Assembly: GCF_006636215.1 (NCBI RefSeq)
Contig: NZ_VIFM01000036.1
Span: forward strand, 1 to 64,000
Source: Myxococcus llanfairpwllgwyngyllgogerychwyrndrobwllllantysiliogogogochensis
GTDB taxonomy: Bacteria; Myxococcota; Myxococcia; Myxococcales; Myxococcaceae
Length of the DNA: 64,000 nucleotides
Reading direction: 5' to 3'
Shown here: positions 29,537 to 37,726 of the stretch, piece by piece
Layout of the letters: each line of letters begins with the position of its first letter
Numbering within the stretch: position 1 is the stretch's first letter
Notes under the pieces: model-generated
What the model was told of the DNA's origin: nothing
The model's input: only the letters and a program-made list of their open reading frames with translations
The model's database searches: none
Translations under genes and position numbers: made by a program

Positions 29537-29884
29537 ATGTTTTTCGATTTCGTGGGTGTCAACTATGAAGAAGACGTCGACATCTGGATCGCGGAAGTAA
29601 AGCTAGGGTCGGAGGTTGTCTATCAAGGCAACTACGGCGATCCGGAGATCGCCGCAGTGGGCCGCGAGGTCGCCATCTTGAAGAACGGATGGGCGGCTCA
29701 GCGGAACTTCCCTGAGGAGACGCTGGACGCGCTGTGCAAGCGGTTCGCCGCGAGCCTCGAGGACTCGTTCGCGGTGGGAGACGTGACGTGGCACGAGTGG
29801 GTCTCGAATATCGGCCTGACGCCCGAGGAGTTCCTGCTGCGGGCCGATGTTCACCTGCCGTCCGAGTCGGGGCGCAGGTCCTAA
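29537..29884 (+). CDS. Putative immunity protein for the RHS deaminase tip
   Basis: A 115-residue, strongly acidic, probably cytoplasmic protein without a signal peptide. It starts 8 bases after the toxin stop; its Shine-Dalgarno sequence AGGAG (29527-29531) contains part of that stop codon, so the two are co-translated. The gene visibly uses more A and T than the body of the operon, as does the last part of the toxin gene. Size, charge, position and composition match immunity proteins of polymorphic toxins, but I do not recognise a named immunity family, so the role is inferred from context. Confidence 0.7.
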   Translation: MFFDFVGVNYEEDVDIWIAEVKLGSEVVYQGNYGDPEIAAVGREVAILKNGWAAQRNFPEETLDALCKRFAASLEDSFAVGDVTWHEWVSNIGLTPEEFLLRADVHLPSESGRRS

Positions 29885-29911
29885 GAGCCTATTTCGGTAG
29901 GGAAGAAATCG

Positions 29912-29943
29912 GCCCGCCTGCTGCGTTCTAGCAGCAGGCGGGC
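29912..29943. terminator. 13-bp perfect inverted repeat after the toxin/immunity operon
   Basis: The arms gcccgcctgctgc (29912-29924) and gcagcaggcgggc (29931-29943) are perfectly complementary around a 6-base loop, 28 bases after the immunity stop. No T-run follows, so it may be an intrinsic-like terminator of the high-GC type or part of a decayed insertion-sequence end. Confidence 0.5.
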
Positions 29944-30019
29944 AGGCGCATAGGTCTGGTGAAGAAGGACGATGGCTGGAGGATGGTACGTTGCGGAGTG
30001 GTGGTCATATTGTGACCTG

Positions 30020-30374
30020 CCCTGCGCTCTTCCACTGCTACGACGTGCCGGACCTGCCCCGCACCGACAATGACCTGGAGCACCTCTTCGGCACCTGCCG
30101 CTACCACGAGCGGCGCGCCTGGGGCCGGGTGCGCGCAAGCGCGGGACTCGTCGTGCGCGGAGCCGTGCGGCTGCCAGCCATTGCCTCGGCACTCCTTCTG
30201 CCTGCGCTTGACGGCCCCTACCTGGAACCTGGGAACATCAATGACTGGCAGAGACTGCGTTTTCAGCTTGAGCAGCGGCGCGTCCCTCGCATCCTGGGCC
30301 GGCGCTTCCGTGCCAACCCGGATGGCTACCTCCGAGACATCGAAGATGGGCTCAGGCCATATTTACCGGCGTAG
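30020..30374 (+). pseudogene. Transposase C-terminal fragment
   Basis: About 118 residues are open to a TAG at 30372, including DLPRTDNDLEHLFGTCRYHE, a sequence type I recognise from the C-terminal ends of insertion-sequence transposases. There is no catalytic N-terminal part and no proper start; the frame can be extended only to a TTG at 29991. It abuts the reverse-strand IS630 remnant directly, so one element was probably broken by or into the other. Confidence 0.65.
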
Positions 30375-30876
30375 TTTTTTCATTCAACTCCTGACGGGCC
30401 CGCTGCTGGCGAGCCGGGTCGGCGCGAAGGAATCGATAGGTGGGCCGATACGGGCGAACGCCATGGCGGCGGCAGAAATCGCCCATGGCCGTCTCGCCCA
30501 CGCGAATCCCTGTCTGCCGGTAAAAGAAGGCGGCCAGGGTGGCGTGCGTCCAGTTGGCACGCTTCAACCCACAGGCCCGGGGGCCCTAGCGTTTCCAATC
30601 CAGAATGGTAGGCGCCAGGTCCTCGGAAATCAGGGGTGTCTTGCCCGGCGCCCACTGAATCTTCAGCCCTTCCAGGCCCTCAGCGCGGTAACGAGCGAGG
30701 AAGCGCTGGATGTTGCGCGGCGTCGTCCCCAGGTCCTCGACAATCTGCTGCTGAGGACGGCTCCGGGCGGTTATCAGCACCGCCTGACACCGCTCGCGCA
30801 GACGCCGGTTTCCCGTCGTCCGGAATCATGCTTCCAACTCGCTCCTCTGCCCTTCACTCAGCTTCAGCCGACTCAT
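30375..30876 (-). pseudogene. IS630-family transposase remnant with two nonsense codons
   Basis: From the ATG at 30876 a single frame reads the N-terminal half of an IS630 transposase: a helix-turn-helix region (RRLRERCQAVLITARSRPQQ, then RNIQRFLARYRAEGLEGLK) and the winged region (MGDFCRRHGVRPYRPTYRFL). Two in-frame stops interrupt it: TGA at 30828-30826, where the family usually has Trp, and TAG at 30588-30586, probably from CAG. The catalytic DDE half is missing; homology ends at about 30380 against the other transposase fragment. The element is dead. Confidence 0.8.
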
Positions 30877-31540
30877 GTAGGTTCAACACACGACCAGCGA
30901 CGGATTCATCCGAGCCGTGAATCAGAGTGGTAGCCGCGCCGAGAAGAGACTGGTCGCCGAGGGTTGCGTGGCTTCAGGAAGAGTCAGGCACATCGTCGAG
31001 GCGCACGCCCTGGGGATGTCCCCAAGGCACCCCTCCGCCGCTTCCTCGATGCCTCCGACGCCAAGGACTGGAAGTTTGCCTACTGCCTGCTCGCAGCCCC
31101 TGCGCGCCCGCTACGCCCCCCGAGCACCTCCGCGAGGACTTCGAGTGCGAACCCCGTCGCCATGCGGTGCCGCCGCACCCACTCTCTCTTCCTGTCCATG
31201 TTGACGCTCCGGTGGCTCATCCGCGCACGTCCCTGGGCGCACCCCGCGGTGGAGGTGCTCGTGGATTCGCGTAGATGCACGGGTTAACTGTCCGGGTAGT
31301 CGCCCACCCCACCTACCAGCCGCGCTTCTTCCAGCTGTCTTTGGAGTGAAGGGCTCCCCGTCCCGACTGCTCCGACGCGCGAGCCGCTTGGCCGCCCCCC
31401 GCTACGAACAGCTTGGGTGACCCGCCTGCGATCCATGGCCCCGGTCGACCACACTGTCCGCCTGCCTCAGCTTCCGTCCCCGCCCCTGCGCGTGCGCCCT
31501 CATCTCTGGGCAACACGCGACAGGTCATCCGGGAGGAGGA
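30877..31540. other. Gene-free interval with degraded sequence
   Basis: No convincing gene. Around 31030-31150 short pieces in shifting frames (RFLDASDAKDWKFAYCLLAA, then APPEHLREDFECEP in another frame) look like the remains of a small secreted protein of a DUF4878-like type, but this is weak. The rest shows no codon bias, hairpin or repeat that I can support. Its position beside two broken transposases fits a decayed insertion site. Confidence 0.4.
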
Positions 31541-31915
31541 CTAGGGCGTCGCGCGCCAGGCGGCGATGGCGAAGAGGGCCCAGCCTGCGAGGAAGCCCAG
31601 GCCGCCCAGGGGCGTCACCGCTCCGAGGACTCGGACGCCGGAGAGTGCGAGTGCGTAGAGGCTGCCGGAGAACAGGACGATGCCCACGAGCATGGCCCAG
31701 CCCGCGCCATTCAGGAGCGAGGAGGGGCGCAGCAGGGCCAGCAGTCCCACCGCGAGCAGCCCGAGCGCGTGGTACATGTGATAGCGCGCGCCCGTCTCGA
31801 AGATGACGAGGAGGTCGGGAGGGAGCCGGGCCTTGAGCGCGTGCGCGCCGAAGGCTCCCGCGGCCACGGACAGGAAAGCGTTCACCGCACCGAGCACGAG
31901 CCACCACCGCATCAT
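31541..31915 (-). CDS. DUF423 family small membrane protein
   Basis: A 124-residue protein with four predicted hydrophobic segments and the family pattern near the N-terminus: GAVNAFLSVAAGAFGAHALK, followed by a GARYHMYHALGLLAVGL segment. DUF423 (YgdD-like) proteins are inner-membrane proteins of unknown function. The start was set at the first of two tandem ATGs (31915), 28 codons inside the longest frame, because it begins the membrane segment and has a GAAAGG sequence just upstream. It stands alone and points away from the SET-domain gene. Confidence 0.85.
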   Translation of the reverse strand: MMRWWLVLGAVNAFLSVAAGAFGAHALKARLPPDLLVIFETGARYHMYHALGLLAVGLLALLRPSSLLNGAGWAMLVGIVLFSGSLYALALSGVRVLGAVTPLGGLGFLAGWALFAIAAWRATP

Positions 31916-32009
31916 CGAACGCCTTTCATCGAGAGTCCGTCTGGTGCACGCTACACCGCCGTTGATGGAGCGTCCTGGCCGACGTGAACTCCAGGCCACT
32001 CATACCCGC

Positions 32010-32621
32010 ATGACATCCCCCACCTTCACTCCTTCTTCCAAGCCCATCCCCTTCGAACTGCGCCCGTCGTCCATCCAGGGCACCGGCGCCTTCGCCACCC
32101 GCCGCATCCGCAAGGGCGAGCGCATCATCGAGTACGTCGGTGAGCGCATCGCCCAGGCGGAGGCGGACCGTCGCTACAACGACGAGGCCATGGGGCGGCA
32201 CCACACCTTCCTGTTCAACCTGGACAGCAAGACGGTGCTCGACGCGGGCACCCTGCACAACGAGGCGCGCTACATCAACCACTCGTGTGCCCCCAACTGC
32301 GAGGCGCTCATCGACAAGGGGCGCATCTATATCTTCGCCTTGCGCTCGCTCGAGGTGGGTGAGGAGCTGGTCTACGACTACGCGTACGAGCGCACCGAGG
32401 ACATGGGCCCGGACTCCGAGGCCCTCTATGTGTGCCGCTGTGGCGCTCCCCAGTGCCGGGGCACCATCCTGGCGCCGGAGAAGAAGGCCCCCGCCCGGAA
32501 GAAGGCCTCGAAGAAGAAGAAGTCCGCGTCCAAGTCCCGCTCCGCGAAGAAGCCCGTGAAGGGGAAGAAGACGACGAAGGGCAAGAAGTCCGCGGGTGGT
32601 CGCAAGCGCCTGGCGGGGTGA
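32010..32621 (+). CDS. SET-domain protein lysine methyltransferase with lysine-rich tail
   Basis: 203 residues. The SET fold is complete: GTGAFATRRIRKGERI (AdoMet-binding start), E41-Y-V-G, R87-Y-I-N90-H-S-C93-x-P-N and D123-Y-A-Y, then a post-SET zinc motif C142-x-C144-x4-C149 that would pair with C93. Residues about 158-203 are almost entirely Lys, Ala, Ser and Arg, resembling histone H1-like tails, and could bind DNA or be the enzyme's own substrate. Starting at 32010 leaves a short leader before the domain. The substrate in this organism is unknown. No clear operon partner: the DUF423 gene is divergent and a gene-free interval follows. Confidence 0.9.
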   Translation: MTSPTFTPSSKPIPFELRPSSIQGTGAFATRRIRKGERIIEYVGERIAQAEADRRYNDEAMGRHHTFLFNLDSKTVLDAGTLHNEARYINHSCAPNCEALIDKGRIYIFALRSLEVGEELVYDYAYERTEDMGPDSEALYVCRCGAPQCRGTILAPEKKAPARKKASKKKKSASKSRSAKKPVKGKKTTKGKKSAGGRKRLAG

Positions 32622-33130
32622 GGTGGGTTGCCCGGGCCTGACGCGCTGTCGTCGGGCCTTGTGGCGAAGTGAGTGCGAGGGCCAGCGACGCCGGCTGGGA
32701 GCTGTCGCCCTGGGGCCCGCGAAGGTCACGTGCTGGTGCGGGCCAATCCCAGTTCCCTGGCCCGCCGACTGAGTGCATTCCGAGACACCTCAGCCGCGCC
32801 CCTGCGGATTCAGGTCGCCAGCGCATTCGTGGAAGCAGCGAGTGACTCCTGCCACGTCCACGACTCCCGCGAGCCGGATGCTCGGGCTGCGATTGATGCG
32901 GTTGTAGATGGAGGTGCGTGGGATGTAATGCCGTGCGCTGGACTCTGTCTGCTCATCATGAGGGCTTGTGCAGCGCATCCCGTACACAGTCCTGTCTTGA
33001 GCGTTGTCTTTGAGAGGGTAAGGCATGTTGGGTCTGGCGCTGCTGGCTGATTTCAGCCGGGCCGAAGGGCCGCCTCTGGTTGGATTGGTCTGGGCATGCC
33101 GCGTGCGTCTGGCTGTCGTATAGTGGCCCC
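32622..33130. other. Intergenic interval without recognised genes
   Basis: About 500 bp. Open frames on both strands have no homologue that I recognise and no ribosome site. It must contain the promoter of the acyl-CoA dehydrogenase-like gene, but I cannot point to -35/-10 elements. Confidence 0.5.
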
Positions 33131-34072
33131 GTGAACGACGTCCTCTCCTTCCTTCTCACCGAGTCCCCCGAGCCCGTCACACTTGACTCCGTCGAGACGT
33201 GGTGGCGCCGACATGTGGAACTGGTGCCGCGGTTCCAGTCGCCCGCGGACCTCGCGCTCGCGGGAGGCTTTCGCGCGGACCGGCTCGGATTTGCATTCGC
33301 CTCCGGGTACCACGCCGCCCACCGCTTCCTGTTCCCCATGCTCCCCGCTGACCAGCCCGTCGCGCTCTGCGCCACGGAGTCGATGGGTGGGCACCCCGCC
33401 GCCATCCAGACGCGTCTTGCGCCAACGGCCACGGGCTGGACACTCACAGGGGAGAAAGCCTTCGTCACGCTGGGCTCCAGCGCGAAGCTGCTACTCATCG
33501 TCGCCTCCGAGGGACAGGACGATCAGGGCCGCAACCGGCTCAGGTTGGTGTCCGTGGACGCCAGGCGCGCGGGCATTATCGCTACTGAATTGCCCGAACT
33601 CCCCTTTGTGCCCGAGGTCCCTCACGCGGAGCTGCGGCTCGAAGACGTGGCGGTATCACCGGACGAAGTACTCCCGGGCGATGGCTACACGCGATACCTC
33701 AAGCCCTTCCGCACGGTGGAGGACTGTCATGTCCATCTCGCACTCCTCGGTTGGCTTCTCCAGCTCGGCCGACGCAGCGGCTGGCCTGACCCCATCCGCG
33801 AGGAGTTGCTCGCGCTCGCGGTGATGATGCGCGGCCTTGCCCAGGCGGACCCGTCATCCGTGGCGACACATGTGGCGCTCGCTGGCGCGCTGGCTCAGGT
33901 GAAGCGCACGCTCGTCGAGAGTGAGCCGCTGTGGGCCCAGGTCGACGCTGTGACTCGTGAGCGCTGGGCGCGCGACCGCCGACTGCTCGACGTTGCTGGG
34001 AAGGTACGCGTCAAGCGACTGGAGGCTGCTCGCGCGAAGCTCGCGGGTGCGGTGCCGGAACAAGGCGACTGA
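33131..34072 (+). CDS. Acyl-CoA dehydrogenase-like protein (short)
   Basis: 313 residues starting at GTG 33131; the upstream in-frame codons are not convincing protein. Central residues carry the dehydrogenase beta-domain pattern (ALCATESMGGHPAAIQTRL, then GWTLTGEKAFVTLGSSA), which in the family contacts FAD and substrate. The protein is shorter than the usual 380 residues, with both the N-terminal helical part and the C-terminal four-helix part reduced. It may be a diverged flavoprotein oxidoreductase, and an intact catalytic glutamate cannot be assigned. It converges with the gene at 34278-35003. Confidence 0.7.
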   Translation: MNDVLSFLLTESPEPVTLDSVETWWRRHVELVPRFQSPADLALAGGFRADRLGFAFASGYHAAHRFLFPMLPADQPVALCATESMGGHPAAIQTRLAPTATGWTLTGEKAFVTLGSSAKLLLIVASEGQDDQGRNRLRLVSVDARRAGIIATELPELPFVPEVPHAELRLEDVAVSPDEVLPGDGYTRYLKPFRTVEDCHVHLALLGWLLQLGRRSGWPDPIREELLALAVMMRGLAQADPSSVATHVALAGALAQVKRTLVESEPLWAQVDAVTRERWARDRRLLDVAGKVRVKRLEAARAKLAGAVPEQGD

Positions 34073-34215
34073 CCTCATGACGCGCGTACAGGCAAGACGG
34101 TAGAAACCGCTTGCGCGAGCTGTCGGCGTTCCGCCGGAACAAGTTGCTTGCCACGAACGCGCACGTGCCAGGACTGGGAACGCGGCTCACTCGAAGCTCA
34201 GCCCGTGAAAGACGA

Positions 34216-34264
34216 AGGGCCGCGCCCCTGTACGGGACACGGCCCTGACACGCCTCACGGCGTG
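34216..34264. terminator. Two adjacent hairpins between convergent genes
   Basis: Hairpin 1: agggccg (34216-34222) with cggccct (34240-34246). Hairpin 2: cacgcc (34249-34254) with ggcgtg (34259-34264), loop of 4. They lie between the ends of two convergent genes and could terminate both; neither is followed by a T-run. Confidence 0.5.
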
Positions 34265-34277
34265 AACCCTGGTCTGC

Positions 34278-35003
34278 TCAGTACCGTCCGCCGCCCACGA
34301 TGGAGACGAGGGCGGACAGGATGCGGTTCTCCACGCCCCACACGGCCTTGTTCAGGCCCTTGATGCCCGCTCCGCGCAGGTAGTCCGTGAAGTCGTGCAG
34401 CGCGGTGGAGCGCTGCGTGCTCTGCCCCTCCGCCGCATACAGCAGCGGCGTGCCCGGCGCGCCCGTCAGACCCAGGTCGGGACAGGCCTCGGACAGCTTC
34501 TGCGGATCAATTCCCGTCGCCGCCGACAGCATCGCCACCGTGAACTTGTGCACCGGCAGCTCGCGCGCGTTCGGCACCTTCTTCAGGACCTTCTCCCGGT
34601 CCTTCGGATCCGTCGCGAGCTGATCCAACGTCACCTTCGACATCGCGATGATCTGCTCGTTCGACACCTTCTTGCCGTCCAGGATGGCGCGGCCGAGCAG
34701 CGACGCCGGCGTGTCTCCCTTGATGATGACATCCGCCCCCGGCATGTTCTGCATCCGGTCCCAGATGGCCTGCACCGCCTTGCCCACCTCGGTGTCCGGC
34801 CCGCCGCGCCACGCGCCCGGCGTCGGCTGCGTCGCCACCGCCTGCACAGGCGCCGCCAGCTTCGCCTCGAAGGTGCTCAACTGCGCATGACCCACCGCGT
34901 TGGCCCTCGCCGGGGCCGCCGTCTGCTGCGCCTCCCGCTGCGGCTGGAGCGACGTGGACGGGTTTGACGTGACGACGCGGGCACGGTTGCGGATGGGATC
35001 CAT
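34278..35003 (-). CDS. Hypothetical protein, 241 residues
   Basis: I do not recognise a family. The first 75 residues are low-complexity and rich in Ala, Gln, Thr and Pro. The rest is a globular, mostly helical domain with regular codon use (ADVIIKGDTPASLLGRAILD, then KFTVAMLSAATGIDPQKL). No signal peptide or membrane segment. The ATG at 35003 is preceded by GGAGAG about nine bases upstream. The disordered N-terminus plus small helical domain could suit a secreted or regulatory protein, but the role is unknown. Confidence 0.7.
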   Translation of the reverse strand: MDPIRNRARVVTSNPSTSLQPQREAQQTAAPARANAVGHAQLSTFEAKLAAPVQAVATQPTPGAWRGGPDTEVGKAVQAIWDRMQNMPGADVIIKGDTPASLLGRAILDGKKVSNEQIIAMSKVTLDQLATDPKDREKVLKKVPNARELPVHKFTVAMLSAATGIDPQKLSEACPDLGLTGAPGTPLLYAAEGQSTQRSTALHDFTDYLRGAGIKGLNKAVWGVENRILSALVSIVGGGRY

Positions 35004-35236
35004 GCTTGGGGACTCTCCAGAATTCGACGAATCAGCAGGTTATCGCAGGCGGCCGGTAAAGGTTGCCGCCGAGCGGAAACACACCCATCAGGGAGCCAAG
35101 AACGGCGCCCAATGTCTGACGCATGACGTCATGAGGTCCCTGGACACCCAGATCGTGCTGAAGCCTGTAGCCGGTATTTCCTCTCCGACCTGTCCCTCAT
35201 GTGCGCACGAGGTGCGACAACTCACAGGAGACGAAC

Positions 35237-35401
35237 ATGCCCATTCATATCAACCCCCATCGTCCCAGGCCCACACCAAGGCCGCCCCCCAAGGCGCCCT
35301 CGAAGACCGAGTCACGGCCTCCGAGCAAGAAGCCCGACCCCAACCGGGACAGGGACCGCTTCGAGCCTCCTCGGCATCAGCGGCCCACACATCGGACGTG
35401 A
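35237..35401 (+). CDS. Small Pro/Arg/Lys-rich protein, 54 residues
   Basis: The ATG at 35237 has a textbook AGGAG six bases upstream (35226-35230), which is the main support for a real gene. The peptide is basic and dominated by Pro, Arg and Lys with few hydrophobic residues, so it is probably disordered. No family is recognised. It sits between a divergent gene and the oxygenase-like gene and could be an independently expressed nucleic-acid-binding peptide. Confidence 0.55.
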   Translation: MPIHINPHRPRPTPRPPPKAPSKTESRPPSKKPDPNRDRDRFEPPRHQRPTHRT

Positions 35402-35520
35402 CAGGCCCCTCGCGGGCCGTGCTTTCCGGGACATGAAGCACGGCCCGTGGCACCGAGCGAACACGGATGCGGCGCGCATTCCGCACGACAACCGGCCGGT
35501 GAAGCCGTATTCGGGGCGGC

Positions 35521-36324
35521 ATGAAGCGTTTCCCCTCCGAGTTCGCCGACCTCCTCACTCCCAAGGGCCGCCGCATCCTGGAGGGCCGGGACACGTCAGT
35601 TTCGGGCGCGTTGCTGGACCCCGCGCGCCGCTTTGTCTCCCTCCAGGGCGTGGTGGACGCGACTCGCGCCGCCGCCTGTCGCAACGCGCTCGACGCGGCG
35701 CTCAACGACACCCTGGTGCGCATGGAGGACCCCATCCCCGTGGACTCCATCTCCGGGATGACGATGAACTACATGGAGCTGCTGCCCAAGACGGTCCGCG
35801 TGCGCACCGCGCTGCTGGAGAACCGGCGCTCCCGCTCCTGGCGCGCGGCGGAAGCGGTGGGGCTCACCACCATGCTTCGCTCGGACACCTTCGCCGCCTT
35901 CGCCGCCTCCGTCAGTGGCCGCGTGCTGCGGCGCAACTGGGGCATCCAGGTGCTCTGCTACGGGCCCGGCGACTACTCCGGCCCCCACAATGACCACCAC
36001 CCCGAGGAGGCCGAGGCCCGCGCCGGCTACGTGGACATGCACGTGAGCCTCACCATGCCGGGCGTGGACCACCAGTACCTCGTCTATGAGAAGGACGGGC
36101 ACCTGTCCGAGATGACGCGGGTGAGCACCGTGGGCGGCATCACCGTGTATCGGCTGCCCTTCTGGCACTACACGACGCCGCTGCTCGCCAAACGCGGCAA
36201 GGAGGACCAGTCCCGCCGGTGGGTGCTGCTGGGGACCTTCCTCGACGCCGCCCCCCAGGCCCGGCCGTCCTCCACCGTACCGCCGCCGGGGACAGGGGCC
36301 CGTCCGCCCGCTCGGGGGACGTGA
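35521..36324 (+). CDS. Putative 2-oxoglutarate/Fe(II) oxygenase
   Basis: 267 residues. The candidate iron triad is H156-x-D158 in YSGPHNDHH and H216 in PFWHYTTPL, with R232/R233 in SRRWVLLGTF as the likely 2-oxoglutarate carboxylate anchor; spacing and the beta-rich surroundings fit a cupin-type oxygenase. The sub-family and substrate are not recognised. The last 25 residues are Pro-rich and probably disordered. The start at 35521 has no strong ribosome site. The aminopeptidase gene follows after 45 bases and may be cotranscribed. The assignment rests on motif order only. Confidence 0.55.
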   Translation: MKRFPSEFADLLTPKGRRILEGRDTSVSGALLDPARRFVSLQGVVDATRAAACRNALDAALNDTLVRMEDPIPVDSISGMTMNYMELLPKTVRVRTALLENRRSRSWRAAEAVGLTTMLRSDTFAAFAASVSGRVLRRNWGIQVLCYGPGDYSGPHNDHHPEEAEARAGYVDMHVSLTMPGVDHQYLVYEKDGHLSEMTRVSTVGGITVYRLPFWHYTTPLLAKRGKEDQSRRWVLLGTFLDAAPQARPSSTVPPPGTGARPPARGT

Positions 36325-36369
36325 TTCGGACGTGGCGAGACGCCCGGTAGCGGTTAGCTTCGGGCCGAC

Positions 36370-37680
36370 ATGAGCCCCACCGACACCGATGCCCTGGCCG
36401 ATGACCTGCTCGCGTACATCGATGCCTCGCCCACGCCGTACCACGCGGTGCGGGAGACGGCCCGCCGCCTGGAGCAAGCGGGCTACCGCGCCCTGGACGA
36501 GCGCGAGTCCTGGACGCTGAAGCCCGGTGAGCGCGTCTACGTCACCCGGGGCGACACCAGCATCGCCGCCTTCCACCTGGGCACCGCGCCAGTGGACCGG
36601 GCGGGCTTCCGGCTGGTCGGCTCCCACACCGACTCGCCCAATCTGCGACTCAAGCCCAACGCCCAGGTCGCCAAGAACGGCTACCAGCAGCTCGGCGTCG
36701 AAATCTACGGCGGGGTGCTGCTGCACACCTGGACCGACCGAGACCTGTCGCTCGCCGGCCGCGTCGTGCTGCTCGAGGGCGGAAAGCCCCGGGGCCACCT
36801 GGTGGACTTCCGCAAGCCGCTGTTGCGAGTGCCCAACCTGGCCATCCACCTCAACCGAGGGGTGAACACCGAGGGCCTCAAGCTCAACCCCCAGGAGCAG
36901 ATGGTGCCCGTGCTGGGCCTGGAGAGCGCGGGCGCGGTGGACCTGCGCGCCATGCTGGTGAAGGAGCTGTCGAAGGGTGGCGTGAAGGCGGAGGCGGCCG
37001 ACATCCTGGGCTACGACCTGTGCCTCTATGACTTGCAGCCGTCCACGCGCTCGGGGGCGCACGAGGAGTTCCTCCATGCGCCGCGCCTGGACAACCTCGC
37101 GAGCTGCCATTCGAGCCTGACGGCGCTGCTCACCGGCCCGGCCTCCCGCGAGGCCACCAGCGGAGTCATCCTGTTCGACCACGAGGAGGTGGGCAGCCGC
37201 AGCGCGCAGGGCGCCGCGTCCCCCTTCCTGCGCACGCTCCTGGAGCGCCTCACGCTGGTGCTCTCGGACGGAAAGCCCGACGCGTTCCACCGCGCCATGG
37301 CCCAGTCCTTCCTGGTCAGCGCGGACATGGCGCACGCGGTCCACCCCAACTACGCGTCGCTGCACGAGCCCAAGCACCAGCCGCAGATGGGTGCCGGGCC
37401 CGTCATCAAGTCGAACGTGAATCAGTCCTACGCCACCGATGGCGAGTCCTGGGCGTACTTCGCCGCGCTGTGTCGCGAAGCAGGGGTGACGCCGCAGCAC
37501 TTCGTCACGCGCACGGACCTGGGGTGTGGCAGCACCATTGGCCCGATTACGGCGGGACAGCTGGGCATCCGCACCGTCGACGTGGGCAACCCCATGCTGT
37601 CCATGCACTCCATCCGGGAGATGGCGTGCGCGTCCGACGTGGCGGCGATGGTGGCCGTGCTCCGTCGCCTCTTCGCGTGA
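36370..37680 (+). CDS. apeB: M18 family aminopeptidase
   Basis: 436 residues, full length for the family. It releases N-terminal residues (aspartyl-type preference in many members) in the cytoplasm using two metal ions. Visible ligands and motifs: GSH86-T-D88-SPN, FDHE272-E273-VGS, SADM around D319, the YATDGESWAYF segment, the GCGSTIGP loop, and MLSMH413 near the C-terminus. No signal peptide. It lies in a plus-strand run with the oxygenase-like gene and the spermidine-synthase-like gene. Confidence 0.93.
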   Translation: MSPTDTDALADDLLAYIDASPTPYHAVRETARRLEQAGYRALDERESWTLKPGERVYVTRGDTSIAAFHLGTAPVDRAGFRLVGSHTDSPNLRLKPNAQVAKNGYQQLGVEIYGGVLLHTWTDRDLSLAGRVVLLEGGKPRGHLVDFRKPLLRVPNLAIHLNRGVNTEGLKLNPQEQMVPVLGLESAGAVDLRAMLVKELSKGGVKAEAADILGYDLCLYDLQPSTRSGAHEEFLHAPRLDNLASCHSSLTALLTGPASREATSGVILFDHEEVGSRSAQGAASPFLRTLLERLTLVLSDGKPDAFHRAMAQSFLVSADMAHAVHPNYASLHEPKHQPQMGAGPVIKSNVNQSYATDGESWAYFAALCREAGVTPQHFVTRTDLGCGSTIGPITAGQLGIRTVDVGNPMLSMHSIREMACASDVAAMVAVLRRLFA

Positions 37681-37726
37681 CGCGGGGCTGTCAAAAGCGG
37701 GCCGGGGAGGTGATAGACCTTTGTGC

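Noticed and set aside
30586-30780. Reading the two IS630 pieces as separate small genes or as a programmed frameshift
   Set aside because: All pieces are in one frame interrupted by two stop codons, so this is a pseudogene and not a frameshifted element.
32673-33050. Open frames in the gap after the SET gene (32673-33050 plus, 32790-33026 minus)
   Set aside because: No recognisable family, biased composition and no ribosome site. The minus frame has a faintly protein-like run (IPRTSIYNRINRSPSIR), but not enough to call a gene.
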